Source of the DNA: Charina bottae | Lineage: Eukaryota > Chordata > Lepidosauria > Squamata > Charinaidae | Length of the DNA stretch: 64,000 nt | Direction of reading: 5' to 3' | Assembly (NCBI GenBank): GCA_023362775.1 | Contig: JALMGJ010000014.1 | Location: 2,688,001-2,752,000 of the forward strand | Shown here: positions 14,501-24,086 of the stretch, piece after piece | How the letters are laid out: the number at the start of each line of letters is the position of its first letter | Position numbering within the stretch: position 1 is the stretch's first letter | Translations under genes and position numbers: made by a program | Notes under the pieces: generated by a model | Databases searched by the model: none | What the model saw: only the letters and a program-made list of their open reading frames with translations | What the model was told of the DNA's origin: nothing

Positions 14501-17500
14501 TGTAATGCAGATAAACCATCAGGTCCTGGTGCTTTTCCCAATTTAGTTCTTTTTATGGCTTCAACAATTTCAAAAGTAGTTATAGGATTATTATTGGTTT
14601 CTGTGACTGTGATAGTTTTGGTAAATTTTGTTTATTCAAATATTCATCTATCTTCTCCAAGGAAACTTCTTGTTTTTTATATAGGTTAGAGAAAAAATTA
14701 TGAAATGCTTTCTTAATCTTCTCATTATCCAATAATTCCACAGTTCCTTCTTGAATCTTTAATATCATTTTCTTCTCTCTTTCTTTCCTTAATTTATATG
14801 CTAACCGTCTTCCTGGCTTACTGGCAAATTCAAAATGTCTCTGTTTAGCATATTTTAATTTAAGTTGATGCACAATATTGTTATCTGATGTTTTTTTCTG
14901 TAACTCAGTTTCTTTCAACTTAATCCGGTCCAAAACCATTTGTAGCTTTTGTTGAGATATTTTCTTAAGACTACGGTTATGATAGATAAAATGTCCCCTC
15001 ATAACTGCTTTACTAGTATCCCACACAGTTTTTAAGTCTATTTCATTGTCCAAGTTGATATCAAAAAAATCATTTAATTTCCTCTTACAGTCCTCCACAA
15101 CCTTTTCCTTTTGTAGAATAGATTCATTCAATGTTGTTACACATCTTCTTGAAGAGAAGAGAGTGGGATTTAGAATTAGCTGCTCGAATTGGCCAGTCAT
15201 TGCCAAAATAAAACTCTTACTAAGAGAAATGAATTTCTTGAAGAACAAGTAGAGCATATCAGGGAAGAGGTTTCTCAACTGCATCATGAGCTGTCTATGA
15301 AAGATGAGCTGCTTCAGTTTTATACCAGCACTGCTGAAGAGAGCGAGCCAGAATCCATCTGTTCAACTCCACTGAAGAGGAATGAATCATCTTCATCTGT
15401 CCAGAATTATTTTCATTTTGATTCTCTTCAAAAGAAATTGAAGGATCTTGAAGAGGAGAATGTTGTCCTTAGATCAGAGGCCTGCTAGTTGAAGACTGAA
15501 ACCATTACTTATGAAGAGAAAGAGCAGCAACTTGTAAATGATTGTGTGAAGGAGCTCAGAGATTCAGAGATTCAGATTGCCAGCATTTCTGAAGAGTTAG
15601 CTAAGAAGACTGAAGATGCTGCCCAACAACAGGAAGAAATTACCCATCTTCTTTCTCAGATAGTGGATCTGCAGAAAAAGGCAAAAGCTTGTATAGTGGA
15701 AAATAAAGAACTCTTGCCCATGTTATCATACGGTGTCCTTTTTATGATGCCCCAAGACGTGGTCTGATCTCCCCAATTATTTCTAAATTTGTGGGTCATA
15801 CTGATAGATTTTACATTTATTTCTTTTTAAGGGATTCTATACTCACACACCTGGTGGCCAAATATTTTTACCAAGCTATACAATTACGCAAATTTTTTAA
15901 TTAGATATATTTTATTATTTTATTGTTTTCCTTTTTCCTGATAATGAATTGTTGAATTAAACTATTTTCTTTTATTGTAAAGGCTGGTCAAAGACCGTAT
16001 TAAAGTTATTATTATAAGAACTCGTCCAACATTTGGGAGCAGCTAAAGATGCCCAAAGGCAACTCAGCTAAATTATGAGAGCTGGAAGATAAATATGCAG
16101 AGTGTATGGAAATGCTTCATGAGGCACAAGAAGAACGGAAGAACCTTAGGAACAAGACAGTGCCAAATGCTTTACCACGCCATTACTATTCATTAGGCCT
16201 TTTTCCAATGGATTCCTTAGCTGTGGAAATTGAAGGATCAATGCAAAAAGAGCTGCATCTGGATGATACTGACTGCTCTGACTTAAACCATCACAAGAGA
16301 GTCTTTGAGACTGTATGAAACATCAATCAGGTGGTAAAGCAGAGAATCCTAACTCCATCTCCAATGAACATCCCAGGATCTAACTAGTCTTCCCAATGGA
16401 TTTGGTCATTTCTAGCTGTGTCAGCACACCACAATCCAATTTCTATAAACATTTCCAATATTGTGATAGACAACAAGACTAATAGTATCATCTTAGAAAC
16501 CGAATCCACTGAGAAAGGAAGAGAAGAACAAGAAACCAGGAACACCAGGTTCTAGTGACTTGGAAACAGCCCTTCGAAGATTGTCCCTTTGGAGGGAGAA
16601 TTACCTGTCAGAAAGAAGGGTTTTTTTTTGAAGAAGAACAGGACAGAAAGTAGAGAGAATTAGCAGAGAAGGGTGAACTTCGCTCTGAGTGAGATGGGCA
16701 ATGACGAAATTTGAAATATAAATAAATAAATGAAATAAAAACTTCATAATGGCTCCAGTACTCCAACAGAGAGTATTATGTCATTTAGAACACACTCTGG
16801 GTTTTCTGAATTTACTGGCTATTCAGGAATATCCATCAGCAGTTGTTCATACCTCCCAGAAAAGCTTCAGACTGTGAAGCCCTTAGAAGGTGATAATAAA
16901 GCTCCTCAGCCTTTATCTGTTCTTAGTGACTCTATGTGGTCTCTTCTCCATCAGCAGGAAGGAGGAAAACTCTAATACCCACTCATTTTACTTTAGAGAT
17001 AGCCATCCTCGTTGTTTGTTTGAACTCTTTTGAGAGCAGGAATTATCTCTGGAAAAAAACCTAATATATGCTATAAACATATTTCAGTAGAATATTCATA
17101 GTTTTCATGAATTTAGCTTGAATTCCTACATTCATTTATACTGTATATTATTAACTCATCAGTACTGAAAACTAGTATGTTGTAATACGTTATTGCTGGG
17201 CACCCAATAACCAATCTATTTTCTGTTCTTTAGTTTAATGTGCTGGGTTATTAAGGGCAATGCTTTTATACAAACTTTGCATGCAAGGAAACCTAGCTAA
17301 GATCCTGTTCTGCCATTACATTATGTCGCACATTTGCATAATATGCCAAGGTTAATCTAGTGTTAATCGTGGGTGGGAGACTTTCTCACAGGCTGTCACA
17401 CAGTTGATCACACAAATCACTACTTGCAGACTCTAGTAGCAAAGTGTGGCTCCTTAGAAGTTAGCCTATCATGCTAATGCTGTTTCTGTTTCTATGTGTG

Positions 17501-20500
17501 TATGTGTGTGTGTGTTTTATGATAGGTCTAGGAATGGAGAACATAGGTGGAATCTTTGTGGTTCTGATATGCGGTTTAATCGTAGCAATTTTTATGGCAA
17601 TGCTGGAGTTCTTATGGAGTCTCCGACACTCTGAACATTCTGAGGTAAGTTTTTTGTTATAGATGCATGCTCTAATATTTGATTAAGTGTGTTGCATCAA
17701 AAGAACATCTGATGGGCTCCATATAATAAAGAAAATATTAGGTAACCTTGGTAATGTGTAAGATAACCTCTAGACTTGTCACATAGGCTTTGGCAGCCAT
17801 GCCTCTCTTAAGCTTCTTTATAACTCTGATCATGGAAAGTTGAGACTATTCTCTGATTTGAAACATTGTCCTCCTTCACCCTTGTTAACAATGGTATGAT
17901 TGATGATGGCATTGAGGACATATGAAGCTAAATCAGAGCACGAACAATATCTATTCAGGAAATTCTGTTCTTGTTCTGAAGTAATTTTTTTTTCCTGGAT
18001 GATATCATCACATCACTAAATATGATTGGCTCTGTGATGAAGCCAATGTTACTAAGCTGAAAAGCTATTTTTCAGACAAATTGATGGTGGAAGGAACTGA
18101 AGTTAGTCAGCACTGAATAGTAGGGAAAGAGTACAAAGAAGGGAAACTTTGAAAGATTTCTAAGAAACCATTTCACCTCCTTTTTTCACCAAAATGATTG
18201 CTAAGTTCTACAGTAAGAACAAATATACTGTCAATATATTGAAATTACTAATGAACATTCAGAATAACCTATCCTTAAATAACCTAGCTCCAGCAAAGGA
18301 GATCGTTACCTTGTCGTGGTTCTGGAGCTTGAGCACCTCAGTGACGCCATGAGCTAAACCGTGAAGGGACACCCAAGACAGGAAGGTCATGGCAGAGAGG
18401 TCAGACTAAATACAATCCCTGGGGAAGGTAATGGCAACCCACCCCAGTATTCTTGCCGTGAAAACTAAATGGATCAGTACAACCAGAGATATGTCGGTAT
18501 ACCATCGGAAGATGGGACACCCAGGTCGGAAGATGGTCAAAATGCTACTGGGGAGGAACAGAGGATAAGTTCAACTATCCCCAGATTTGACGACGCAGCT
18601 AGCTCAAAGCCGAAAGGACGGCTAGCGGCTGACGGTGCTGGTGGTGAACGACAAATCCGATGTTCTAAAGATCAACACACCATAGGAACCTGGAATGTAA
18701 GATCTATGAGCCAGGGCAAATTGGATGTGGTTATTGGTGAGATGTCAAGATTAAATATAGACATTTTGGGTGTCAGTGAACTGAAATGGACTGGAATGGG
18801 CCACTTCACATCAGATGACCACCAGATCTACTGCTGTGGATAAGAGTACTGTGGAAGAAATGGAGTAGCCTTCATAATTAATAATAAAGTGGCTAAAACA
18901 GTGCTTGGATACAATCCAAAAAACAATAGAATGATCTCAATTCGAATTCAGGGTAAGCCACAGTGATCCAAATATACACCCCAACCACAGATGCTGAAGA
19001 AGCAGAAGTAGATCAGTTCTATGAGGATCTGCAGCAACTGCTGGATAATATGCGAAAAATATATGTTATTTTCATTACAGGAGACTGGAATGCTAAGGTG
19101 GGTAGTCAAACAACACCTGCAATTACAGGTAAGCATGGTCTGGGAGAACAAAATGAAGCAGGACATAGGCTGATACAATTTTGCCAAGACAATTCACTGT
19201 GCATAACAAACACTCTCTTCCAGCAACCTAAAAGACTTTATACATGGACTTCACCAGATCGTCGACACCGAAATCAGATTGACTACATCCTTTGTAGCCA
19301 AAGGTGGCGGACATTTATACAGTCGGTAAAAACAAGACCTGGAGCTAACTGTAGTTCAGATCACAAACTTCTTATTGCACAATTTAGAATCAGACTAACG
19401 AGAATAGGGAAGACCCACAGATCAGTTAGATATGAGCTCACTAATATTCCTAATGAATATGCAGTGGAGGTGAAGAATAGATTTAAAGGACTAGATTTAG
19501 TAGACAGGGTCCCAGAAGAACTATGGACAGAAGTTCGCAACATTGTTCAGGAGGCGGCAACAAAAAACGTCCCAAAGAAAAAGAAAACCAAGAAGGCAAG
19601 ATGGCTGTCTGCTGAGACACTGGAAGTATCCCAAGAAAGAAGGAAAGCAAAAGGCAACAGTGATAGGGGGGGATATGCCCAATTAAATGCAAAATTCCAG
19701 AGGTTAGCCCGAAGAGATAAGGAATTATTTTTAAACAAGCAATGCGCGGAAGTGGAAGAAGATAATAGAATAGGAAGGACAAGAGACCTTTTCCAGAAAA
19801 TTAGAAACATTGGAGGTCAATTCTAGGCAAAAATGGGTATGATCAAAAACAAAGATGGCAAGGACCTAACAGAAGCAGAAGAGATCAAGATAAGGTGGCA
19901 AGAATATACGGAAGATCTGTATAGGAAGGATAATAATATCAGGGATAGATTTGACAGTGTGGTCAGTGAGTTAGAGCCAGACATCCTGAAGAGTGAGGTT
20001 GAATGGGCCTTAAGAAGCATTGCCAATAACAAGGCAGCAGGAGACGACAGTATCCCAGCTGAACTGTTTAAAATCATGCAAGGTGATGCTGTCAAGGTGA
20101 TGCATGCCATATGCCAGCAAATTTGGAAAACACAAGAATGGCCATGAGATTGGAAAAAATCAACTTATATCCGAATAGCAGAAAAGGGAAACACTAATGA
20201 ATGTTCAAACTATCGAACAGTGGCACTTATTTCACATGTGAGTAAGGTAATGCTCAAGATCTTGCAAGGTAGACTCCAACAATTCATGGAGCGAGAATTA
20301 CCAGATGTACAAGCTGGGTTTAGAAAAGGCAGAGGAACTAGAGACCAAATTGCCAGTATCCGCTGGATAATGGAGAAAGCCAGGGAGTTTCAGAAAAACA
20401 TCTATTTCTGTTTTATTGACCATTCTAAAGCCTTTGACTGTGTGGATCATAACAAACTGTGGCAAGTTCTTGGTGGTATGGGGATACCAAGTCATCTTGT

Positions 20501-23500
20501 CTGCCTCCTGAGGAATCTGTATAACGACCAAGTAGCAATGGTAAGAACAGACCACGGAACAACGGACTGGTTTAAGATTGGGAAAGGGGTACGGCAGGGT
20601 TGTATACTCTCACCCTACCTATTCAACCTGTATGCAGAACACATCATGCGACGTGCTGGGCTTGATGAATCCAAGGCTGGAGTTAAAATCACTGGAAGAA
20701 ACATTAACAATCTCAGATATGCAGATGATACCACTTTGATGGCTGAAAGCGAGGAGGAGCTGAGGAGCCTTATGACGAAGGTGAAAGAAGAAAGTGCAAA
20801 AGCTGGGTTGCAGTTAAATCTCAAAAAAACCAAGATTATGGCAACCAGCTTGATTGATAACTGGCAAATAGAGCCAGACTGCTCACTTGAGGGAATGATA
20901 TTAAAGGCAAAACTGAAGTACTTTGGCCACATAATAAAAAGACAGGATACCCTGGAGAAGATGCTGATGCTAGGGAAAGTGGAAGGCAAAAGACCAAGGG
21001 CAAGATGGATGGATGATATTCTGGAGGTGACGGACTCGACTGGGGGGGAACTGGGGATAGTGACGTCCGACAGGAAGCTCTGGCGTGGGCTGGTCCCTGA
21101 AGTCACGAAGAGTCGGAAGCAACTGAACAAATAAACAAGAACAAACAACCTATACTCACAGACTAATAGAGAACTTTAGCCATCTGGATTTTAGCATACT
21201 TTATATTTTTATTGCTTATTTATATGTATATTTACTATATTTATAATTGTATTGCATTTTAATTGTGTTTTTTTGCTGTGAACTGCCCAGAGTCCCTCCT
21301 CAGGGGGAGACGGGCGGTGATAAAAATTTAATAAATAAATAAATAAAATAACATGAGGTAAAATGGAGACCAAATGGAGTTTGTAAATATATTGAAAGTT
21401 GGGGAAATGGGATATTGTTCACAAAGGAATTTATAGTTTTTTATAGTATAGTATAAAACTATATACTATATACTATAGTATAACTATAATTTCTAGTTAT
21501 AATTTATTAACTATTTTCAAATGGCTTAGCGTCCATTTTTTTCTATACCATCATTAAGGTAAAGATGCCCTTGAGTCAGACTGCACTATTGGTGACTGCA
21601 TCCATACAGCTTTTTGATAGCATTATGGAAGTGGTTTGCCAATGCCTTACTTGGGGTGGTTTTTGTTTTGGGAGCTCCCAATCTAGCCAAAAGCACTGCA
21701 ATTCTCAGGGGGTTCCTCCATCTCAGTACTAACTAGAGCCAAAGTTGCTCAGCTCTGAGATCAGCCAAGTTGGCTCTGTGCTCCACGGCAGAAGCATTGC
21801 TTATTACCTGACTGCTAATACGTTAGAGGAAGGGTTTCTAAACGTCCTTCTGTATTTGATATAGTCTTATCTTGCAAAGGATACAACAGGATTTGGCCTG
21901 CGTAATATATAAGATTCTGACTGACTGGACACTTAAGATCTCATTTGGTAAAGTTGCATTGTTTGATATGCAATGTCAGAATTCCTTGCAGAAGTAATAT
22001 AGCATGAGAAGTAATGTATAGTAATTACAGGCTGAGTTACAGTCAAGGAGCCACTGCTATTAATATTACCTCTGTTATAAATTCACTAGGTCATTCAGCC
22101 TTGGATCTATAAAGAATGAAGCTAGTGAGGTAGGAACCAGTGGTTCTCAGGCTAGAGAGAACACCTGTGTCAACATAGATAGGTGCTTCGCAACGCCATC
22201 AAGAAAGCAGCTAAATATTCATTGACACAGAGAGGAAAGTGAAAAAAGCCTAGAATTTAAACCTTTGCAGAGACTTATATAAAAGTTTCGACTTCTGTGT
22301 ACTATACTGCAATGGGCAAATCTTTAGTGTGTATATAACTTCATTTAATGAAGAGACAAACCTAATTGAATTGTGGCTGTAAGCCATCTTCTGAAATTTA
22401 CAGCTGAGCTGTGAGAGTACAATCTGTACTCACATGACACAATCTGCAATATGGAAATGGTAATATTCCTTTATCTTCTAATGATATTATACAGTTACTA
22501 GGAATGTTAAAACCACACTACATACACAAATACTAGGGATTATTTTAGATAGGGTTATGTAAAGTTTTTCAATCCATCTATGTCCAGAGAGTTGTAAAAT
22601 CCACTATCTTTAATAGACTCCAGTACTTTCTGGAAAGCTTAGAGCAACCTTTCTCAACTTTTTGACCCTGGAGGAACCCTTGAAATATTTTTCAGGCCTC
22701 GGGGAACCCCTGCACATTCAGGCTCAAATATAGGGCAGAAGTTACAAAATTATTACATTCATTTCATGGGTAGGCCTGTATAGATGCACTAACAGTGTTC
22801 TTTATTTTTAGTTTAAGAATGAAACATACCTCTTTAATGTGAAGTTGCCCAAATTTCAAATATTTTTTTAAATAAATCATGATCTCCCAGGAAACCCCTA
22901 GTGACCTCTCGCGGAACCCTATCTGAGGAAAAGACAGGAAGCTTTTAACAAATTTTGCAAAAATTGATATTTATGTTTCAGGTATGTTAAATAGTTGTAG
23001 AACAATTCACATTTATTAATATAACTAGTTATGTAATCTCAGTATAAACTGAAGCATTATTGTTTGAAATTGTTGATTAGAAAAAGGGGAAAATCTGACT
23101 TTTTAGTTTATAAGTTATACAGTATAATTTAGTTTATAATTGTTCCCTATGACTTATGCCATAATTATGTATGTCCTTCAGAATGTACATCAGAAGATAT
23201 AAATTGACAGTATCAATAAGACATTGCATGCATTACAAAATGAAAAGGGGGCTGCCTTAAAAAATAATGCCCAGTATAAGGCTTCACATGCTAAATACAG
23301 TATCTTAGATTTAGATGTCATGAAGTCTCCAAGGCCCAGTTTCCACTGTTAGACCTCAAGGAGAATAGAGATTTAACATGGAAGAAAATCATTCAAATAT
23401 ATTTGATTGATATCAGTATTGATACCAGTAAGGATTTCAGGATCCAAAGTTGAATAAAGTTCCCTGAAGTCTAGAGCTAAAAAAAGGGAAAAAAAGAAAA

Positions 23501-23996
23501 TCTAATAGCATCACAGATAAGCAGGATTTATAAACAGAATTTCTAACAGTTGAGAATAGGTGATGCTGAAACAGTCTTTTAAGCACTAGTATTCTAATAT
23601 TCTATTTTTTTCACCCCGTGATAGATATCAGCCTGCCAGGAGATGGTGTCAGAGTTGCGTAGCATCATTCTCTGCAAGGACAGTTTTCACCCCCGCCAAA
23701 GGCGAGGGGCTATTCTTCGGACTCGCCCTGTTATACAAGAAGACCGAAGAGCCCGCCCCACTACCACTACCACCCTCAGCAATGGCAAACTCTGTGGTGG
23801 TGGGGACCCTGACCAGCTGGCGCAGAGACTTGCACAAGAAGCTGCCCTGGTCGCTCGAGGTTGCACACACATCAGGGTGTGCCCCGAATGCCGGAGGTTC
23901 CAAGGTCTTCGTGTTCGGCCAGGACCAGATTCCCCTGTGCAAAGTGATGAGAGTTTGGAATGGGAGAAGGTGACAAACAGCAGCGAGCCTGAATAA
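2424..23996 (+). CDS. GRIK4: GRIK4, kainate receptor subunit GluK4 (3' part; six coding exons joined)
   Basis: Coding segments are 2424-2597, 3678-3843, 4000-4225, 7711-7839, 17526-17644 and 23625-23996. They join in frame to about 394 codons plus stop, roughly the C-terminal 40% of a protein of about 956 residues in mammals. Known role: a high-affinity kainate-type glutamate receptor subunit that forms cation channels with GluK1-3 in neuronal membranes. Visible in order: the M2 pore loop ([10 protein letters not shown]), M3 with [12 protein letters not shown], the S2 half of the ligand-binding domain, M4 ([17 protein letters not shown]) and a cytoplasmic tail ending NSSEPE. All splice junctions are GT-AG with matching phases. 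The first exon begins with the third base of a split codon, so earlier exons lie outside the window. I found no M1-encoding exon in 1-2423. No frameshift or internal stop is seen, so the gene looks functional. Its close relative GRIK5 is excluded mainly by the tail, which matches GluK4. Confidence 0.97.
2598..3677 (+). other. GRIK4 intron
   Basis: Intron between the pore-loop and M3 exons. A short self-complementary stretch around 3340-3440, with the 'aactccacaattccc' and 'agagttctgggttg' motifs, resembles the remnant of an old dispersed repeat. I cannot assign it. Nothing else is recognised. Confidence 0.5.
3678..3843 (+). CDS. GRIK4: GRIK4 exon: M3 gating helix
   Basis: The acceptor is ...cactcAG and the donor GTAAGC. 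The first base completes the Trp codon split with the previous exon, and 55 whole codons follow. It encodes [18 protein letters not shown], the M3 helix carrying the SYTANLAAF gating motif that is near-invariant in ionotropic glutamate receptors. The start of S2 follows ([18 protein letters not shown]). It ends on a codon boundary at FFQ, the expected phase-0 junction. The intron after it is only 156 bp. Confidence 0.97.
3844..3999 (+). other. 156-bp GRIK4 intron with a TTTTG pentanucleotide run at its acceptor
   Basis: This is a very short intron with donor GTAAGC and acceptor ...gttaAG. In place of an ordinary pyrimidine tract, the 26 bases before the acceptor are a (TTTTG)n microsatellite at about 3975-3996, so the tract is interrupted by a G every five bases. 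Confidence 0.85.
4000..4225 (+). CDS. GRIK4: GRIK4 exon: S2 ligand-binding lobe
   Basis: Starts on a codon boundary with [11 protein letters not shown] and encodes 75 codons of the S2 lobe up to GIGMPV plus one base. It contains [11 protein letters not shown]. The Glu in this EST motif is the residue that contacts the amino group of glutamate in kainate receptors (family knowledge). RNCNLTQ and [11 protein letters not shown], which form the end of the binding cleft, are also present. The donor GTAGGC is slightly weak at +4. No disabling change. Confidence 0.97.
4980..5320 (-). mobile_element. BovB (RTE) LINE 3' fragment, 341 bp, with a 10-bp target-site duplication
   Basis: On the minus strand this reads as the C-terminal end of the BovB ORF ([18 protein letters not shown], then [17 protein letters not shown], ending [12 protein letters not shown]) followed by a short (AAC)n-type tail. 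It is flanked by identical 10-bp direct repeats ATTTGAGCCT at 4970-4979 and 5321-5330, so both ends are exact. It is a 5'-truncated insertion typical of target-primed reverse transcription. The reading frame is open across the fragment, which suggests a fairly young copy. Confidence 0.95.
5868..6153. mobile_element. hAT-type miniature element with a CpG-rich interior, 286 bp
   Basis: Terminal inverted repeats start CAGAGCTTTCCAAA on the left and CAGGGCTTTCCAAA reading inward from the right. It is flanked by identical 8-bp duplications CTCTAGTG at 5860-5867 and 6154-6161, the hAT signature. Inside, GTGTGTCGCGACAC motifs next to the ends are followed by about 170 bp of nearly pure CpG/GC sequence. 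That core contains imperfect tandem units beginning CCATGCACG at 5975, 6007 and 6047. No transposase is encoded. It shares its ends with the elements at 52551, 53878 and 61946. Confidence 0.93.
7711..7839 (+). CDS. GRIK4: GRIK4 exon: end of S2
   Basis: The acceptor is ...ctttacAG and the donor GTAAAA. The first two bases complete the Gly codon, and 42 codons follow: [16 protein letters not shown], then [19 protein letters not shown], ending with one base of the next Gly. KWWEG and the nearby Cys, which forms the conserved S2 disulphide, mark the end of the ligand-binding domain before M4. Substitutions relative to the mammalian protein are conservative. Confidence 0.97.
8777..8797. repeat. 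(TG)n microsatellite
   Basis: About ten uninterrupted TG units lie within the GRIK4 intron. Confidence 0.9.
11200..11690. other. Unassigned open stretch next to the TRAK1 retrocopy
   Basis: Both strands stay open for about 100 codons. The minus strand includes [20 protein letters not shown], which looks like natural glutamine/proline-rich protein and not random translation. I could not name the family. It may be a second, antisense retrocopy fragment, or transcribed 5' sequence carried in with the TRAK1 copy. It lies inside a GRIK4 intron and shows no start or splice sites that I trust. Confidence 0.3.
11994..15134 (-). mobile_element. 5'-truncated L1 LINE, ORF2 reverse transcriptase and C-terminus
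   Basis: Read on the minus strand, this gives the L1 ORF2 linker, then reverse-transcriptase blocks [32 protein letters not shown] and [12 protein letters not shown], and an altered catalytic box FADY in place of FADD. The C-terminal Cys/His block ([18 protein letters not shown]) follows, and then an A tail of eight bases at the low-coordinate end. It is flanked by TGTTACAC at 11986-11993 and 15135-15142. The TRAK1 reading frame resumes directly after it, which proves insertion into the pseudogene. ORF1 and the endonuclease are absent. Frameshifts near 13410, 13790, 14160 and 14560 make it inactive. Confidence 0.95.
15714..16015 (+). mobile_element. 302-bp insertion in the TRAK1 pseudogene, retroelement 3' end
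   Basis: It is flanked by AAGAACTC at 15706-15713 and 16016-16023. Removing it and one duplicate restores the TRAK1 frame (ENKEL, then [14 protein letters not shown]). It ends with a short (ATT)n-like tail after 'ctggtcaaagaccgtattaaag', which suggests a non-LTR retroelement 3' end. The family is not assigned. Confidence 0.75.
17526..17644 (+). CDS. GRIK4: GRIK4 exon: M4 transmembrane helix
   Basis: The acceptor is ...tgatAG and the donor GTAAGT. Two bases complete the split Gly codon and 39 codons follow: [30 protein letters not shown], then SLRHSEHSE on the cytoplasmic side. This is the M4 helix. The exon ends on a codon boundary, so any downstream phase-0 terminal exon could in principle be joined to it. 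That matters for the candidate exon at 32822. Confidence 0.97.
18290..21143 (+). mobile_element. BovB (RTE) LINE, nearly full length, with endonuclease and reverse transcriptase
   Basis: A 5' region is followed by an apurinic-type endonuclease ([16 protein letters not shown], then [17 protein letters not shown]; catalytic [14 protein letters not shown]). The reverse transcriptase follows ([69 protein letters not shown]). The frame is broken by a stop at 18841, a frameshift near 18955 and stops at about 19824 and 20146. It then runs open for 304 codons from 20220 to 21134. Compared with other BovB copies, about 100 codons are missing between NWQI and EPDCSLEG near 20868. Flanks 'aaataacctag' and 'aaacaacctat' may be a degraded target duplication. 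BovB is the LINE known for horizontal transfer between squamates and ruminants. Confidence 0.95.
21165..21350 (+). mobile_element. L2-type LINE 3' tail
   Basis: AT-rich 3' UTR is followed by 'aactgcccagagtccctcc' and 'gggggagacgggcggtgata', then an (AAAT)n tail. It is the same terminus as the L2 at 47505-49083. Confidence 0.8.
22645..22935 (-). mobile_element. hAT-like miniature element, older copy
   Basis: It matches 34701-35020 in reverse complement over nearly its full length: the 'aacctttctcaac' end, the 'aggaaccctt' and 'ggggaacccctgcacattca' blocks, then 'gatctcccaggaaacccctag'. Its right end is degraded, and I could not confirm a target-site duplication. Confidence 0.75.
23625..23996 (+). 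CDS. GRIK4: GRIK4 terminal coding exon: cytoplasmic tail
   Basis: The acceptor is ...gtgatAG, phase 0. It encodes 123 residues and a TAA stop: [19 protein letters not shown], a basic and proline-containing stretch ([14 protein letters not shown], then [14 protein letters not shown] sequence), [31 protein letters not shown] and the end [14 protein letters not shown]. This is the GluK4 tail. The basic region corresponds to sequence involved in trafficking in the family. The run of threonines at TTTTTLSNG is longer than in the mammalian protein as I know it. The long antisense frames here are shadows. Confidence 0.96.
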   Translation: MSACQEMVSELRSIILCKDSFHPRQRRGAILRTRPVIQEDRRARPTTTTTLSNGKLCGGGDPDQLAQRLAQEAALVARGCTHIRVCPECRRFQGLRVRPGPDSPVQSDESLEWEKVTNSSEPE

Positions 23997-24086
23997 AGCA
24001 GGGGAGATGGCAAAAAAGAAGCTGATGTTCCATTTTACAGAACATGAGACTTGTACACAGTGTTGAACTATTTTTAAATTAATAAA
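23992..24086 (+). terminator. GRIK4 candidate poly(A) signals
   Basis: AATAAA occurs twice: at 23992-23997, overlapping the TAA stop codon, and at 24081-24086. The second is the plausible short-3'-UTR signal. Longer 3' UTRs downstream cannot be ruled out. Confidence 0.5.

Larger units (their letters stand above)
11690..16975 (+). pseudogene. TRAK1: TRAK1 processed pseudogene, split by an L1 and a smaller insertion
   Basis: Intron-free translation matches trafficking kinesin-binding protein 1, the adaptor linking mitochondria to kinesin-1. Pieces in order: 11693-11993 ([19 protein letters not shown], then [13 protein letters not shown]), 15135-15713 (THLLEEK, then [22 protein letters not shown] and [19 protein letters not shown]), 16016-16690 ([44 protein letters not shown]) and about 16740-16975 ([20 protein letters not shown], then [13 protein letters not shown]). 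Stops lie at 11945, 15486 and 16316, with further frameshifts. Absence of introns, stops and location inside a GRIK4 intron show a dead retrocopy. The normal C-terminal third is missing. The match to [20 protein letters not shown] favours TRAK1 over TRAK2. Confidence 0.95.
7840..17525 (+). other. GRIK4 intron, 9.7 kb, mostly old retroposed sequence
   Basis: The intron is dominated by the TRAK1 retrocopy with its nested insertions (11690-16975). Also present: a (TG)n microsatellite at about 8777-8797; a modestly GC-rich unassigned patch at 9110-9280; the likely tail of an L2-type repeat on the minus strand at 10240-10335; and an AT-rich stretch, 10850-11125, whose end (tgctggacaaagactgaaataaaa) looks like a retroelement terminus. 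No other exon is seen. Confidence 0.6.
17645..23624 (+). other. GRIK4 last intron, BovB-rich
   Basis: It contains the long BovB copy, an L2 3' tail and a hAT miniature element, each listed separately. A further stretch, 21560-21790 ('gtggtttgccaatgcctta', then 'cagctctgagatcagccaag'), has the look of an old dispersed repeat that I cannot name. A palindromic AT-rich run lies at 21440-21500. Confidence 0.6.

Noticed and set aside
18469..21134. Long open frames that could be called host genes
   Set aside because: They are the endonuclease and reverse transcriptase of a BovB LINE.
23649..24013. Antisense open frames of 97 and 108 codons
   Set aside because: Shadows of the GRIK4 terminal exon, whose sense frame clearly matches GluK4.
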